Assembly: GCA_002381565.1 (NCBI GenBank)
Contig: DFWZ01000022.1
Location: forward strand, 1-7,819
Length of the DNA stretch: 7,819 nucleotides
From: Gallionella sp. UBA4121
GTDB taxonomy: Bacteria; Pseudomonadota; Gammaproteobacteria; Burkholderiales; Gallionellaceae
Reading direction: 5' to 3'
The notes beneath the pieces are model-generated. The model did no database searches. It saw only the letters and a list, made by a program, of their open reading frames with translations, and was not told where the DNA came from. Positions 1 through 5,840 of the stretch are shown here, in pieces; the first letter of the stretch is position 1, and every line of letters begins with the position of its first letter. The translations under genes and the position numbers were made by a program.

Positions 1-74
1 GCGAAGGCAGTTGAGCCCAGCAGCAGGCTGAAAACGGGCATGGAGTAGCGAGCAGCCCTGATAAAGCTCGCCAT
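1..74 (-). CDS. Secreted protein, N-terminal fragment (signal peptide only)
   Basis: Reading leftward from an ATG at 74-72, the frame stays open to the window edge and encodes about 24 residues. They begin MASFIRAARYSMPVF and continue into SLLLGSTAFA. This is a classic Sec signal peptide: a basic n-region (two Arg), a hydrophobic core and an Ala-x-Ala type end, so cleavage is expected at or near the window edge. A strong Shine-Dalgarno, AAGGAGGG on the minus strand (plus 83-90), lies 8 nt before the ATG, which supports both the start and the reality of the gene. The mature protein lies outside the window, so its function cannot be told. The product is presumably periplasmic, outer-membrane or extracellular. 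Confidence 0.72.
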   Translation of the reverse strand, partial: MASFIRAARYSMPVFSLLLGSTAF

Positions 75-82
75 GCCCGCAG

Positions 83-90
83 CCCTCCTT
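83..90 (-). promoter_or_regulatory. Shine-Dalgarno of the truncated secreted-protein gene
   Basis: The minus-strand sequence AAGGAGGG lies 8 nt upstream of the ATG at 74. It is one of the best ribosome binding sites in the window and it decides the start of the fragmentary gene. Confidence 0.75.
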
Positions 91-162
91 GCAATCCTGA
101 TGAAACAACTAGCCATTCGACTAAGCTGGCAAACAACGCCCGAAATGTCGCTGGTTATCTCA

Positions 163-217
163 CGCAAGCGGGGAGAGCGCAGCGGGGAGGGCGGAGCCGG
201 GCAAACGAACGCTTGCG
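163..217. repeat. Inverted repeat CGCAAGCG / CGCTTGCG in the leader
   Basis: Perfect 8-bp arms at 163-170 and 210-217 enclose a 39-bp GC-rich loop. The left arm overlaps CTCACGCAA (159-167), which can also pair with TTGCGTGAG at 254-262. The two stems share bases and would therefore exclude each other in a minus-strand transcript. Confidence 0.4.
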
Positions 218-277
218 CGAATTTAATGTTAAATGACAGGATGGCTTTCATGATTGCGTGAGTCATAACGATGCTTG

Positions 278-283
278 ATTATA
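278..283 (-). promoter_or_regulatory. Candidate -10 box for the secreted-protein gene
   Basis: A perfect TATAAT on the minus strand faces the gene starting at 74. No good -35 is visible at 16-18 bp spacing, so if used the promoter may need an activator. One TTGCGTGA motif copy (287-294) lies inside the spacer region. Confidence 0.35.
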
Positions 284-343
284 GTCTTGCGTGATTGTTG
301 GTGATAGTCGAGCGACACCGGAACATTGCCGGAAATGCCGCAT

Positions 344-358
344 GGCGGATAGTCCGCC
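344..358 (-). terminator. Small hairpin 36 nt after the HDOD gene, weak terminator candidate
   Basis: GGCGGA (344-349) and TCCGCC (353-358) form a perfect 6-bp stem with a 3-nt loop, about 36 nt beyond the HDOD stop codon in the direction of transcription. No T-run follows on the minus strand, so it is not a canonical intrinsic terminator. It could be an mRNA-end stabilising hairpin or chance. Confidence 0.25.
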
Positions 359-393
359 GGATAAGATAAGCGATACGTGTTGCGGGATAGCTG

Positions 394-1269
394 TCAAAAA
401 ATGTCGGCTATCTGTGCGGCCTGGATGGCAAGTTCATTAACGCTGTCGCGCAATTCGCCGGCCAGTTCGGGGTCTATGCCCAACTCCTGCCATTCCTGAT
501 CGGATATGTCAGTGCCGCAGTATTCTGTGATGCCAAAATTGGGTAACAGCTTCTCAGCCAGATTGACCAGGCGAACCAGGGAATTGCCCGCTGACGCTTC
601 ATCGGCATGGGGCGCGTGGTGGTGGCCCAATACGGTAATGATTTCTTCCGGCAGGTTCCATTGTCGTGCCAGTTGAGCGCCGATATAACAATGCGAAACG
701 CCCAGAATCTCCTGCTCGATTTCCATTACCGGGCGCCGGGGTTGCAGTCCGAGTTGATGGTGCAACTCGTTGCTTGCCGCAATATCGATATGGTGTATAG
801 CCATATAACCCATGTCATGCAGCAATCCTGCCAGGTAGATATGATCCTGTTGCGGCCTCAGTTGTCTCGGCATGGCGAGTGAAAGCGTGTGCATGGCGAT
901 GGCAATGGACAGGCTGTGCAGCCATAAGTCCTGCGGCGTGAAATTCTGCGAGCCGGGAAGCTGGGCAAAGTTTGACATCGCCGCAATACCGAGCGATACG
1001 GCCTTGACGCGAGTCAGTCCGAGCAGCAGTGCTGCCTCAGGTACGTTGCTGATTTTTCGGGGCACGCCCATCACGGGTGAGTTGGCCAGGCTGATCAATT
1101 TGGCCGAGATTTGCGGGTCTTGTTCGATCAGCGTCAGCAACTGGGCTTCACCCTCATCGGTGTCCAGCTTCAGCGCCATTAGTTTCAGGGCGATAGCCGG
1201 CATGGCCGGCAGAGAGTCAATGTTGGCAAGGCCTTGAATGAGCCTGAGACGGGTCTGTTCGATGGTCAT
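394..1269 (-). CDS. HDOD domain signalling protein
   Basis: This 291-residue protein is a single HDOD domain (PF08668; HD-related output domain). The domain starts near residue 15 (ANIDSLPAMP, the usual family opening) and runs to about 240. Unlike many HDOD proteins it keeps several HD-type metal-ligand candidates: H118 in WLHS, H151-D152 in GLLHDMG, H193, and the triple His 216-218. No GGDEF, EAL or receiver domain is fused to it, no signal peptide is seen, and it should be cytosolic. HDOD proteins act in signalling, chemotaxis and stress control, usually without a known enzymatic activity. It lies 138 bp downstream of the RegA-like gene on the same strand, with a good -10 box between, so it may be transcribed both with regBA and alone. 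The ribosome binding site is weak, but the start fits the domain boundary. Catalytic activity is unproven. Confidence 0.9.
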   Translation of the reverse strand: MTIEQTRLRLIQGLANIDSLPAMPAIALKLMALKLDTDEGEAQLLTLIEQDPQISAKLISLANSPVMGVPRKISNVPEAALLLGLTRVKAVSLGIAAMSNFAQLPGSQNFTPQDLWLHSLSIAIAMHTLSLAMPRQLRPQQDHIYLAGLLHDMGYMAIHHIDIAASNELHHQLGLQPRRPVMEIEQEILGVSHCYIGAQLARQWNLPEEIITVLGHHHAPHADEASAGNSLVRLVNLAEKLLPNFGITEYCGTDISDQEWQELGIDPELAGELRDSVNELAIQAAQIADIF

Positions 1270-1373
1270 GGTGATGTCTTTTCGTGTGCGATGGTTTGCG
1301 GCTGCGGATCGGAATATACGAGAGAATCAACAAATTCGCGAGCATATTACTCGGGCAAATTTCCCGGATGCAC

Positions 1374-1379
1374 ATTATA
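1374..1379 (-). promoter_or_regulatory. -10 box of a candidate HDOD-gene promoter
   Basis: A perfect TATAAT on the minus strand lies about 105 nt upstream of the HDOD start and 29 nt past the regA stop. The -35 is poor. The surrounding 9-mer TATACGAGA (1376-1384) recurs exactly at 1315-1323, 61 bp away, so this may be a regulated promoter. Confidence 0.45.
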
Positions 1380-1407
1380 CGAGAAAGTTGAACTAAAAGC
1401 GCTGCGC

Positions 1408-1947
1408 CTACTTGCCGGGGGGCGGCTTGTTCAGTTTGCGTTGCAGGGTGCGGCGGTGCATGTTGAGGGCGCGGGCAGTAGCCGAGATATTATTGTCATG
1501 CTCACGCATCACGCGCTGGATGTGTTCCCATTCCAGATCGCTGATGTTGGTTGCCGGCACGTTAAAATTTACGTGTCCATTCGCTTCATGGCTGAAGGCT
1601 GCGACGATTTCATCGGCATTGGCAGGCTTGGCAAGGTATTGCGTCGCGCCCAGTTTGATGGCTTCGACGGCGGTGTTAATGCTGGCATAGCCGGTTAACA
1701 CGATTATCCGTGTGTTGGGATCAAGATCGTGCAATGCCTTGACCAGCACCAGTCCCGGTGCGCCGCCCATTTTCATGTCCACCACGGCGAATTCAGGCGG
1801 GTTATTGATGGCCAGCGGAATGGCTTCTTCCACGCTGTATGCGACGCTGACGTAAAAGCCGCGCTTTGTCAGTGCTGCACCGAGTACCCGGCAGAACGTT
1901 GCATCATCATCCACCAGCAGCAACGAGGCCGATTCTTCACGGTTCAT
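1408..1947 (-). CDS. regA: RegA/PrrA/RoxR-type redox response regulator
   Basis: This 179-residue two-domain response regulator has a receiver at about 8-120. The acidic pocket is D13-D15, the phospho-acceptor is D57 (VVDMKM), the switch Thr is T85 (LTGYAS) and the conserved Lys is K107 (YLAKP). A Fis-like helix-turn-helix at about 138-172 ends in the family signature NMHRRTLQRKL. Length and layout match RegA/PrrA/ActR/RoxR proteins, which control respiration, electron transport and related genes according to redox state. The start overlaps the kinase stop in an ATGA junction (1944-1947), with AGGAA 7 nt upstream inside the kinase gene, so translation is coupled. In the canonical system the regulator is phosphorylated by the RegB kinase under reducing conditions. 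Its targets cannot be read from this window. The symbol is by family; RoxR is the name used in gammaproteobacteria. Confidence 0.93.
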   Translation of the reverse strand: MNREESASLLLVDDDATFCRVLGAALTKRGFYVSVAYSVEEAIPLAINNPPEFAVVDMKMGGAPGLVLVKALHDLDPNTRIIVLTGYASINTAVEAIKLGATQYLAKPANADEIVAAFSHEANGHVNFNVPATNISDLEWEHIQRVMREHDNNISATARALNMHRRTLQRKLNKPPPGK

Positions 1948-3251
1948 GTCGCAGTTCCTGCGGCGGATAGCGCGAAAGGCAGGCTGAGTTCGGTGGTGGC
2001 GCCGCCCCCTTCTCGGTTATACAGGCGCACCGTGCCCCTCATGCGTTCTATCGTGGCATTGGCCAGAAACAGTCCCAGTCCTCGCCCTTCTGTCTTTGTG
2101 GTAAAAAAGGCTGATCCCGCCTTGAGTGTGACTTCCTCACTCAGGCCGGCACCGTAATCGCGTATCTCCACGATAAAGTTCGTGCTCTCCTGACGGGTGT
2201 TGATTTCAATCATCAGCGGGCTGGCATCGGCCGCGTTGTTGAGCAAATTCATCAGCGCGGCGCGCAGGGTGAGATCCACGCTGATGGCAGGCATGGACTG
2301 GTCGCCACTGTAGCGGTACTGTGCAGTGGGGCGCAGCAGCTGCCATTCGTCCAGCACTTCCGTCATCAGCTCGTCCGCCGCTTGCAGCATGGTCGCGTCA
2401 CTGTCCTGTGCGTTGCGCATCATCTTGTCGAGGATGCGGCGGCATCCGCGCACCTGTTCATCGAGCAGGATCAGGCTGTCGTGCAATTCGGCGGGGTTGC
2501 AGGCATCATGCTGCAATTCACCGATGACCACCGCCATGGTAGACAGCGGCGTAGCCAGTTCATGTGCCGCTCCTGCCGCCTGTGTGCCTAAGGCTACGAT
2601 ACGTTCGTTGCGCAGAATTTCTTCACGCACCTGTACCAGCAGCTCATCCCGGCTGCGCACCGCCTGAGCCATCTTGACCACGAAATAGGCGACCACCATT
2701 GCACTGATGACAAAGCCTGTCCACATGCCCATCACGTGGGTATTGAAGGCGTTGTCCATATCCATTTGCATGTCCCCGTGCGGCAGCGGGATGTGATAGA
2801 CCATCAGCCAGCTGTAACAGGAGGTGGTGAGTGCGGCCATGCCCCAGGTGTAACGTGCGGGCAGCGTGGCAGCGGCGATCACCAGCGGCAGCAGATAAAG
2901 CGATACAAACGGATTCGCAGAGCCGCCCGCGTAATACAGCAGCAGGCTGAGCACGAAAACGTCGACGGACAGTTGTGCGAATAATTCGAGGTTGGTCACC
3001 GGGCGGCTTGAGCGTAAGCGCAGGAAAGTGAGCAGATTGATTGCAGCGAGCGTTGCGATGCCCGAGAGCATCGGCAGCCATTCCAGATTCAGTTCGAGTA
3101 TCTTCCATGCCGCCAGCACTGTGGATAGCTGGGCCGCAACAGTCAGGCTGCGTAAATTGACCAGGCGGCGCAACTGGACGTGACCTGGCAGGGAGGAAAA
3201 TATATTCATATTGAGATTGTAATCGGAGCGAGGGGGTGCGGGGTGCGGCAT
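1944..3251 (-). CDS. regB: RegB/PrrB/RoxS-type redox-sensing histidine kinase
   Basis: This 435-residue inner-membrane kinase has about six hydrophobic segments between residues 34 and 194. It carries the RegB quinone-sensing motif GGxxNPF at 109-115 (GGSANPF), placed at the TM3/TM4 junction. The H-box is AAHELATPLS with phospho-His H230. C270 (VRGCRRIL) lies exactly 40 residues later, the same spacing as His225 and redox-active Cys265 of Rhodobacter capsulatus RegB. The ATPase part shows N-box NLLNNAADAS (336-344), DYGAGL (365-370) and GRGLGL (389-394). A His/Met-rich loop (about 152-176) lies between TM5 and TM6, predicted periplasmic. The gene overlaps the regulator gene by 4 nt. The start is uncertain: neither M1 nor M15 (ATG at 3209) has a good ribosome binding site, and M15 would give a more family-like N-terminus. 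Confidence 0.92.
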   Translation of the reverse strand: MPHPAPPRSDYNLNMNIFSSLPGHVQLRRLVNLRSLTVAAQLSTVLAAWKILELNLEWLPMLSGIATLAAINLLTFLRLRSSRPVTNLELFAQLSVDVFVLSLLLYYAGGSANPFVSLYLLPLVIAAATLPARYTWGMAALTTSCYSWLMVYHIPLPHGDMQMDMDNAFNTHVMGMWTGFVISAMVVAYFVVKMAQAVRSRDELLVQVREEILRNERIVALGTQAAGAAHELATPLSTMAVVIGELQHDACNPAELHDSLILLDEQVRGCRRILDKMMRNAQDSDATMLQAADELMTEVLDEWQLLRPTAQYRYSGDQSMPAISVDLTLRAALMNLLNNAADASPLMIEINTRQESTNFIVEIRDYGAGLSEEVTLKAGSAFFTTKTEGRGLGLFLANATIERMRGTVRLYNREGGGATTELSLPFALSAAGTAT

Positions 3252-3283
3252 CTTGTCGCACTCATAGGTTAATTCACCACGCG

Positions 3284-3289
3284 TATAAT
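3284..3289 (+). promoter_or_regulatory. -10 box for the PCuAC copper chaperone gene
   Basis: A perfect TATAAT lies 26 bp before the ATG at 3316, in a 64-bp divergent spacer shared with the kinase gene. No good -35 sits at 16-18 bp spacing, which would suit an activated promoter. The short spacer means a regulator bound here could affect both directions. Confidence 0.5.
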
Positions 3290-3315
3290 GCCCTTTTTAA
3301 ATTTGACGGAAACTG

Positions 3316-3792
3316 ATGATGACCAAATTAATTAGACTGTGCGGTTTGCTGGGCGCGATGCTGTTCAGTTTCAGCGTGTATGCGGGCGATATTCAGGTCG
3401 AGGGTGCATGGGCGCGCGCCACCGCCCCGGGGCAGGATACCGCGATGGTGGATTTGGCCATTACCAGCGCAAAAGGCGCCACGCTGGTCGGTTTTTCCAG
3501 TCCGGCCTGCAAGCGCGCAGAAATGCACAGCATGACGCATGACAATGGCATGATGAAAATGCGCGAAGTGCAGGCTATCGAACTGCCTGCAGGCCGTCGT
3601 GTCAGTCTGGGGGAGAGCGGATATCACCTGATGCTGATCGATCTGACGTCGCCGCTCAAGGCGGGGAGCAGCGTGCCGCTGACGCTGAACATCAGGCTGG
3701 CTGATAAATCGACGGTCAGAATTGAGGTTTCGGCCGAAGTGAAACCGCTGACGGCGCCGATGGGTGAGCACATGCAGCATATGCACCACTAG
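3316..3792 (+). CDS. Periplasmic PCu(A)C copper chaperone
   Basis: This 158-residue exported protein of the PCuAC / DUF461 family has a signal peptide at 1-23 (hydrophobic core LLGAMLFSF, cleavage after VYA). The mature domain holds the exact copper motif H-x10-M-x21-H-x-M: H71, M82, H104, M106. The C-terminus is a Met/His-rich tail (MGEHMQHMHH), common in this family and probably a flexible Cu(I) ligand. Known members bind Cu(I) in the periplasm and help load the CuA site of cytochrome c oxidase, often with Sco/SenC. Two ATGs lie in tandem (3316 and 3319); the first is used here. The ribosome binding site is weak (GACGGA). The gene is divergent from the RegB-like kinase. Its TAG stop lies within the CTAG duplication that flanks the inserted element downstream. 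Confidence 0.94.
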   Translation: MMTKLIRLCGLLGAMLFSFSVYAGDIQVEGAWARATAPGQDTAMVDLAITSAKGATLVGFSSPACKRAEMHSMTHDNGMMKMREVQAIELPAGRRVSLGESGYHLMLIDLTSPLKAGSSVPLTLNIRLADKSTVRIEVSAEVKPLTAPMGEHMQHMHH

Positions 3793-3991
3793 GGAGCCGC
3801 TGATTTATTCGGTTTTGTCGTTCCCGCCCCCGACCACCCCAACGAGGGCAGGCTGCGGCGGGAAAACGAACGAAGTGAGTTTCTACAAAACGAGGCCAAA
3901 GGCCGATGTTTCGAGGAACGGCCACCCAGTTGAATAAAGGCACTGGTTCCCCGCTTTTGCGGGGAAGACGAATAAATCAGCGGTTCCCTAG
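3789..3991. mobile_element. MITE-like element with 19-bp inverted repeats and CTAG target duplication
   Basis: The element spans 3793-3987 (195 bp), bounded by CTAG at 3789-3792 and 3988-3991. The left terminal repeat is GGAGCCGCTGATTTATTCG (3793-3811). The right one (3969-3987) is its reverse complement with one mismatch, 18 of 19. The interior has no transposase and shows nested inverted repeats: GTTTTGT/ACAAAAC (3812-3818, 3885-3891), TTCCCGCC/GGCGGGAA (3821-3828, 3857-3864) and a perfect 8-bp hairpin at 3947-3966. Small size, inverted ends and a 4-bp duplication define a non-autonomous transposable element. The YTAR-like 4-bp duplication is the kind IS5-group transposases make, so an IS5-family parent is a guess. 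CTAG is itself palindromic, so it could instead be part of longer 23-bp ends. Confidence 0.82.
3947..3966. repeat. Perfect hairpin inside the MITE-like element
   Basis: TTCCCCGC, a TTTT loop and GCGGGGAA form an 8-bp perfect stem beside the right terminal repeat. No T-run follows on plus, so it is not a good terminator for the copper chaperone gene, though it may stabilise that mRNA's 3' end. Confidence 0.6.
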
Positions 3992-4128
3992 TCTTTTTGT
4001 CGGTGGCACCGGCGGCTGATTACCTTTCTTGTCTTGCCAGGAAATGTCTATGAAAGCGGGTGAAGTCCAGCTACCTGCTATATATTCTCTACACCTTTTT
4101 TCCGGCCCCTGCGAAATTTCTTCTGGTG

Positions 4129-4134
4129 TAAAAT
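4129..4134 (+). promoter_or_regulatory. Candidate -10 box of the argB promoter
   Basis: TAAAAT is preceded by TGGTG, partly resembling an extended -10. A start point near 4141 would give a leader of about 63 nt that includes the 19-bp palindrome. There is no clear -35. Confidence 0.4.
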
Positions 4135-4154
4135 TCCCGGACTCATTTGCGAGT

Positions 4155-4173
4155 TGAAGTCCACTGGACTTCA
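4155..4173. promoter_or_regulatory. Operator-like palindrome upstream of argB
   Basis: TGAAGTCCA and TGGACTTCA are perfect 9-bp arms around a single central C. It lies about 20 bp downstream of the putative start point, 30 bp before the argB ATG. The same half-site TGAAGTCCA occurs at 4061-4069, 94 bp upstream, close to nine helical turns. It does not resemble the E. coli ArgR box. The regulator is unknown. Confidence 0.5.
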
Positions 4174-4203
4174 TACCTGCTTACCCCTCTTTAAGGAAAA
4201 AAT

Positions 4204-5088
4204 ATGCCGCATTCCGTTGCTTCCGCAGACCTCAAAGCGCTCGTGCTCTCCGAAGCGCTGCCTTATATTCAGCGTTTTTTCGACAAGACCATTGTGATCA
4301 AATACGGCGGTAACGCGATGACCGATCCTGCCTTGCAGGAGAGTTTTGCGCGCGACGTGGTGCTGTTGAAACTGGTCGGCATGAATCCCGTGGTGGTGCA
4401 TGGCGGCGGGCCGCAAATCAACGAAATGCTCAAACGGGTCGGCAAGCAGGGCGAATTCATCCAGGGGATGCGCGTCACGGATGAAGAGACCATGGACGTG
4501 GTCGAGATGGTGCTGGGCAAGGTCAACAAGGATATCGTCAATCTGATCAACCGCCACGGCGGCAAGGCGGTAGGCCTGACAGGTCAGGACGGATCCTTTA
4601 TCCGCGCCAAAAAGCTGATGCTGCCAAGTGATGCGTTGCCCGGCGAGATGATCGACATCGGTCTGGTCGGCGACATCAATCAAATTGATCCTTCCATCAT
4701 CACCTTCCTGGATTCCGGCGATTTCATCCCGGTCATCGCGCCGATCGGCGTGGGGCCTGACGGCGAAACTTTAAATATTAACGCTGACGTGGTTTCCGGC
4801 AAGCTGGCCGAAGTGCTCAATGCCGAAAAACTGGTGCTGCTCACCAATACGCCGGGCGTGCTGGATAAAGAAGGCCGGCTGCTGACGGGTCTTACACCTG
4901 CGCAAATCGACGCACTGGTGAGTGACGGCACGCTGTCCGGCGGCATGTTGCCCAAGATCAGCTCCGCGCTGGATGCGGCGCGCAGCGGCGTGCGTTCGGT
5001 GCATATCATCGACGGCCGTGTGCAGCACGCATTGTTGCTGGAAATCCTGACTGACGAGGGTGTCGGCACCCTGATCAAGAGTAAGTAG
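4204..5088 (+). CDS. argB: Acetylglutamate kinase
   Basis: This 294-residue amino-acid kinase family enzyme phosphorylates N-acetyl-L-glutamate with ATP, the second step of the acetylated arginine pathway, in the cytosol. It shows the catalytic Lys K33 in VIKYGGNAM, the glycine-rich HGGGPQ (66-71), the acetylglutamate-binding Arg in GMRVTDE (R90), NINAD with D195, and GGMLPK with K251. The last two correspond to E. coli D162 and K217. It is longer than the E. coli enzyme (258 residues) because of an N-terminal helix (SEALPYIQRFFDKT). In characterised homologues this helix builds a hexamer that is feedback-inhibited by arginine, so arginine sensitivity is likely. AAGGA (4193-4197) is 6 nt before the ATG. 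The stop overlaps the next gene's GTG by one base. Confidence 0.97.
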   Translation: MPHSVASADLKALVLSEALPYIQRFFDKTIVIKYGGNAMTDPALQESFARDVVLLKLVGMNPVVVHGGGPQINEMLKRVGKQGEFIQGMRVTDEETMDVVEMVLGKVNKDIVNLINRHGGKAVGLTGQDGSFIRAKKLMLPSDALPGEMIDIGLVGDINQIDPSIITFLDSGDFIPVIAPIGVGPDGETLNINADVVSGKLAEVLNAEKLVLLTNTPGVLDKEGRLLTGLTPAQIDALVSDGTLSGGMLPKISSALDAARSGVRSVHIIDGRVQHALLLEILTDEGVGTLIKSK

Positions 5089-5735
5089 TGGCGCCCCTGC
5101 TGTGGATTTTTGATCTGGACAACACGCTGCACGACGCGAGTCCGCACATTTTTCCGCACATCAATCGCAGCATGACCGCTTATTTGCAGGAACATCTGCA
5201 CCTTACCGAGTTTGATGCCAATGCGCTGCGTCAGCAGTACTGGCGTCGGTATGGCGCGACGCTGAGCGGCATGATGCGCCATCACGGCACAGATCCGGCG
5301 CATTTTTTGCATCAAACACACCAGTTTCCGCAACTGGAACAGATGGTGGTGCGCCCACCGCGCTTGCGCCATGCATTGCGCGACCTGCCGGGCAAGAAGA
5401 TCGTTTTTTCAAACGCGCCGCAGCATTATGCGCACGCCGTGTTAAAGTTGCTGAAAGTGGCGGATTTGTTCGATGATGTGGTCGCGGTGGAACAGGCGCG
5501 CTATCGTCCAAAACCGGATTATTACGGTTTCAGGCATGTGATGCGGCGCCATCGGGTCACGGCTTCGCAATGTGTGATGGTCGAGGACAGTCTGGAGAAT
5601 TTGCAGGCGGCGAAACAGTTGGGGATGCGCACGGTCTGGGTGGATGCGGGCAGCAAGTACCCGGCCTGTGTGGATGTAAAGATTCGCGACGTTATGCAGT
5701 TGCCGGGTGTGCAGCATAGAGTCTTAAAAAGCTAA
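5088..5735 (+). CDS. HAD-family pyrimidine 5'-nucleotidase-type phosphatase
   Basis: This 215-residue HAD hydrolase has all four motifs: motif I FDLDNTL with nucleophile D9 and acid/base D11, motif II FSNA (S108), motif III RPKP (K142) and motif IV VEDS (E166-D167). A helical cap occupies about 15-95. The NTLHD opening and the overall pattern resemble the SDT1-like pyrimidine 5'-nucleotidase group, which dephosphorylates UMP/CMP-type nucleotides; the substrate is inferred. The GTG start shares its G with the TAG stop of argB (TAGTG), so translation is coupled and the two genes form an operon. A gene of this type directly after argB is, as I recall, common in betaproteobacteria. No terminator follows. 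The weak ribosome binding site fits coupling. The role next to argB is unknown. Confidence 0.9.
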   Translation: MAPLLWIFDLDNTLHDASPHIFPHINRSMTAYLQEHLHLTEFDANALRQQYWRRYGATLSGMMRHHGTDPAHFLHQTHQFPQLEQMVVRPPRLRHALRDLPGKKIVFSNAPQHYAHAVLKLLKVADLFDDVVAVEQARYRPKPDYYGFRHVMRRHRVTASQCVMVEDSLENLQAAKQLGMRTVWVDAGSKYPACVDVKIRDVMQLPGVQHRVLKS

Positions 5736-5742
5736 TGCCATC

Positions 5743-5769
5743 CACGAAAAACACGAAAAATACGAAAAA
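5743..5769. repeat. Three tandem copies of YACGAAAAA
   Basis: CACGAAAAA occurs at 5743-5751 and 5752-5760, then TACGAAAAA at 5761-5769. From memory, similar CACGAA-type tandem repeats are frequent in bacterial intergenic regions. TTTCGTGTCTTTG at 5888-5900 is a partial inverted match. Confidence 0.7.
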
Positions 5770-5840
5770 ACTCAAATATTCAATGTGATATGCGAATTCA
5801 TGTTGTCAGCCAATTGGCAGATCACCGCGATGAGATAGTG

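Larger units (their letters stand above)
75..393. other. Intergenic leader region with repeated TTGCGYGA motif and inverted repeats
   Basis: These 319 bp separate the HDOD gene stop from the secreted-protein start. No convincing gene is seen. The region contains a minus-strand TATAAT (278-283), four copies of TTGCGTGA or TTGCGCGA (213-220, 254-261 and 287-294 on plus, 160-167 on minus), an 8-bp inverted repeat CGCAAGCG/CGCTTGCG (163-170 and 210-217), and a small hairpin at 344-358. If the TATAAT is used, the leader of the secreted-protein mRNA is about 200 nt long and carries these inverted repeats. Confidence 0.5.
3992..4203 (+). other. Upstream regulatory region of argB
   Basis: These 212 bp run from the end of the element to argB. 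The region contains a TAAAAT -10 candidate (4129-4134), a 19-bp palindrome (4155-4173), an upstream copy of its half-site (4061-4069) and the argB ribosome binding site (4193-4197). A 65-codon minus-strand frame crosses it, but coding is not supported. Confidence 0.5.

Noticed and set aside
73..261. 62-codon plus-strand frame at the left edge
   Set aside because: It overlaps the signal-peptide gene start and leader, with no ribosome binding site or family resemblance.
2644..3261. 205-codon minus-strand frame overlapping the kinase gene
   Set aside because: It is the same strand in another frame, Arg/His/Pro-rich, while the kinase frame has clear motifs throughout.
3716..3943. 75-codon minus-strand frame in the MITE-like element
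   Set aside because: It runs from the element into antisense of the copper chaperone gene, with no transposase features.
3947..3966. Intrinsic terminator for the copper chaperone gene
   Set aside because: The hairpin is strong but has no T-run and lies inside the inserted element about 155 bp past the stop.
3977..4174. 65-codon minus-strand frame upstream of argB
   Set aside because: It has a GGGG-type ribosome binding site 9 nt before its ATG, but it starts inside the palindrome, ends inside the element's terminal repeat and resembles no family I know. Left as a regulatory region.
4680..5372. 230-codon minus-strand frame across argB and the HAD gene
   Set aside because: It is antisense to two well-supported genes, with no recognisable domain or ribosome binding site.
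5743..5769. CRISPR-like short repeats
   Set aside because: The 9-bp units are directly tandem with no spacers, so this is not a CRISPR array.
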